Assembly: GCA_003477345.1 (NCBI GenBank)
Contig: DMTG01000319.1
Span: 1-7,619 of the forward strand
Direction of reading: 5' to 3'
DNA: 7,619 nt
Origin: Succinivibrionaceae bacterium
Lineage (GTDB): Bacteria > Pseudomonadota > Gammaproteobacteria > Enterobacterales > Succinivibrionaceae
How positions within the stretch are numbered: position 1 is the first letter of the stretch; each line of letters opens with the position of its first letter. This document shows, one piece after another, positions 5,774 through 7,619 of the stretch. The notes beneath the pieces are model-generated. The model saw only the letters and a program-made list of their open reading frames with translations, was not told the origin of the DNA and did no database searches. The translations under genes were made by a program, and so were the position numbers.

Positions 5774-7619
5774 ATGGTTGATTTTAATTTAACACTAAAA
5801 CAGTTTGAAGATATTTCAAATGGAAAAATCAATGCTGGCATCGTAGACGTCAAATCGTCAGGAAATAAATTCAAGCTTACTAAAGCAAACCATCATGCTA
5901 CCTTTCAGAGTTTTAACTTTAAAAGTCTTACCCCGGAAAAAATCGTTAAGATAAAAGAGTCATTTATCGGTGCTCTTGAGAAAGAACATTTAAACCAAGA
6001 GGCAATAGGTAATATTAGAAAATCTCTAGGACTTGAAATCGCCTCTGGAAAAACAGTTGAAGAAAACAGGGAGATTCTCAACCGAAGATTTACTCCGCTT
6101 ACACGTCAGCAGATTAAGGAATATATTGCCTTGGCAAGAGGTCAAGAACCGGAGCAAAACAGAAATCTAGCAGTACAGCAGAATGTGCTTAACGGATTGC
6201 CTAAGAATGAAAAAGTCAAAGCCAAAGCTTTAGTGGCGGTCTCTTATTTATCTGGTGCTAAACTTTCTGATATTCAGAATTTACAGGCAGATGATCTGAA
6301 ATTTTTTGCTAAACAGCCAAAAATACTGAACAGGGTATATAAAAATGTGAAAGCACTTACATATGCTTTTTATAATGACCCTAACAGAAACAATATGCAC
6401 ATAAGCTCTTACCTGTTTAGGAAAGGCCACCACGATGATGTATTTACTCTAAAAATTGTTAAGGGAGAAAATAATCAGCCTTTTATTACAGGAAGTGTAA
6501 CGATTGATAATGATACTATCCCTCTCAATTTTATGGTCCATCCGCAAGAATATCTGGATTCTATTAACCAGAGACTTGTAGATTTCATGGATGTTCTTCC
6601 TGATGTAAAAGCTGAGAACAATATAAGCCTCGGTAAAAACTACCTAATACAAAATATTGAGACCCTAAAATCAGATCTGTCTTTAGATCAACTCAACAGT
6701 GCTCAGCCAAATCACCTGCGTTCCTTATGCCTTGCTATTATGAAGAGGGATAATCAAGAGATAAATCCTGAGGTAGAGCGATTATGTACAGATTCTCTTT
6801 TTAATATAGCAAAGAATTACCTGCAAAATGATTATGGAACTGAAGATTTAAACCAGGTAATCAATGGAGCAATAAAAGGACTAGAGCTTTTGGCTGACAA
6901 TCTTGTTCCAGGTCAAATGGTTCAGCCCGCCGTGCCACAAAATGTGCAGGATCCACAGGTACAAGCCAATGCTGATAATGTTGCTCAGAATAACGTCCAG
7001 GATGTTGCACAGAATGATGTTCAGAATCAGGATGTGGCACTGGCAGAATTATATGAGGCCCCTGTCTACAATGACAGTAAAAATATCACCTCATATACCA
7101 ATCAGCTTTTTGATCTCATTGGGCAGCCATTACAGGCAAATGATAAGCAGAATGTAGATTTCAATGCAGTAAAGACTCTGCTTTTGAATAACACAGATGT
7201 CATGCTCTCCTTTGTCATGAACAAGACTGCGCTTGGTAACTACGAGGAGGAGGTTAATGGCAACAAGAATGTTATTACTCCAAAATTTAATGGTGAGCAG
7301 TTAACTGCATTGTTTAACCAGGTGCTGGATGATTATAAAGAAGCAACCGGTAAGGCCTTCAACGCAGAAGCTCCAACCAAAGCTCAGGTAGATGACTTGA
7401 AGCTGTTTTTACAGAACACAGCAACAGCACAAAACCTTGATAAGTCTGTTACTAAAGCAATGACTTTTGTGACTACACAGTTTATAAGAGGTCAGGTCCC
7501 AGACAATGACATAGAGCAGGCCCAAGGAGAGGCTCCGGCTAGACCATTTCCAGACTTAACCTTCAAAGACTATGCAAAGAACTTTACTGTTAATAAATTT
7601 CTGACAGGACTTGCAAAAC
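5774..7619 (+). CDS. Large unrecognised protein, candidate T3SS effector (C-terminus beyond window)
   Basis: Open from ATG 5774 to the window end with no stop, at least 615 codons. An AGAGG at 5763-5767 lies 6 nt upstream. I do not recognise the family. There is no signal peptide and no membrane segment; the first residues (MVDFNLTLKQFEDISNGK) are hydrophilic. Residues about 1-125 look like a helical unit (SLTPEKIVKIKESFIGALEK, then IRKSLGLEI, then RRFTPLTRQQIKEYIALARG), possibly a secretion or chaperone-binding domain. Residues about 130-375 form a mixed domain with a beta-rich stretch near 220-260. Residues 379-423 are a Gln/Asn/Val/Asp linker with an 8-residue repeat. Residues 424-615 are mainly helical and continue beyond the window. 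Only two Cys are seen. No catalytic motif was found. Its place beside T3SS genes and lack of a Sec signal make an effector plausible; a surface or unrelated cytosolic protein is possible. Confidence 0.6.
   Translation, partial: MVDFNLTLKQFEDISNGKINAGIVDVKSSGNKFKLTKANHHATFQSFNFKSLTPEKIVKIKESFIGALEKEHLNQEAIGNIRKSLGLEIASGKTVEENREILNRRFTPLTRQQIKEYIALARGQEPEQNRNLAVQQNVLNGLPKNEKVKAKALVAVSYLSGAKLSDIQNLQADDLKFFAKQPKILNRVYKNVKALTYAFYNDPNRNNMHISSYLFRKGHHDDVFTLKIVKGENNQPFITGSVTIDNDTIPLNFMVHPQEYLDSINQRLVDFMDVLPDVKAENNISLGKNYLIQNIETLKSDLSLDQLNSAQPNHLRSLCLAIMKRDNQEINPEVERLCTDSLFNIAKNYLQNDYGTEDLNQVINGAIKGLELLADNLVPGQMVQPAVPQNVQDPQVQANADNVAQNNVQDVAQNDVQNQDVALAELYEAPVYNDSKNITSYTNQLFDLIGQPLQANDKQNVDFNAVKTLLLNNTDVMLSFVMNKTALGNYEEEVNGNKNVITPKFNGEQLTALFNQVLDDYKEATGKAFNAEAPTKAQVDDLKLFLQNTATAQNLDKSVTKAMTFVTTQFIRGQVPDNDIEQAQGEAPARPFPDLTFKDYAKNFTVNKFLTGLAK
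6977..7024 (+). repeat. 24-bp coding tandem repeat (8-residue unit)
   Basis: Two adjacent 24-bp units (6977-7000 and 7001-7024) encode NVAQNNVQ and DVAQNDVQ. Related pieces lie on each side (PQNVQD before, NQDVAL after). The repeat sits in the linker of the large protein and probably grew by slippage. Confidence 0.7.

Noticed and set aside
6903..7157. Plus-strand open frame of 84 codons
   Set aside because: Out-of-frame shadow inside the large open gene; its Met/Arg/His-rich composition mirrors the repeat linker.

Overview
The window is AT-rich DNA from what looks like a Gram-negative host. It carries parts of a type III secretion system (T3SS) broken up by several decayed insertion sequences. 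Low GC, the T3SS parts, a periplasmic lytic transglycosylase and the mix of IS1634-, ISL3- and IS200/IS605-type relics would suit a gut or rumen gammaproteobacterium such as the Succinivibrionaceae. That assignment is inference: there is no rRNA or housekeeping marker here.

Layout, left to right. Positions 1-1793 (minus strand) form one gene series read leftwards. It holds a protein with the two ends of an IS1634-type transposase but no catalytic core (720-1793), then sctP, a needle-length regulator with a C-terminal T3S4/HpaP-like domain (49-696), then the first codons of the overlapping next gene, probably sctQ (1-56). Positions 1800-2400 have no intact gene, but hold a decayed tnpB zinc-ribbon end (about 2112-2285) and a hairpin terminator (2293-2321). 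Next comes a minus-strand gene for a small secreted filament or tip-like protein of EspA/SseB or LcrV/IpaD character (2401-2916). A gene-free region of about 770 bp follows, containing several hairpins, one of them IS605-end-like.

On the plus strand lie a signal-peptide-bearing SLT lytic transglycosylase (3694-4341), of the type that opens peptidoglycan for secretion machines, and directly against it an ISL3-family transposase relic. The relic lacks its N-terminus and has a frameshift and an internal stop, but keeps its right inverted repeat (4349-5555). After a 36-bp tandem repeat begins a long unrecognised open frame (5774 to the window end, at least 615 codons). It has no signal peptide and has two predicted domains joined by a Gln/Asn/Val repeat linker. 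By position it is a candidate T3SS effector or other secreted protein.

How the parts would work together (inference): the transglycosylase clears the wall, SctP sets needle length and switches substrate class, SctQ forms the cytosolic sorting platform, the EspA-like protein would build the extracellular tip or filament, and the large protein could be cargo. The usual neighbours of sctP (sctN, sctO) are not in this window. The locus therefore appears rearranged by insertion sequences.
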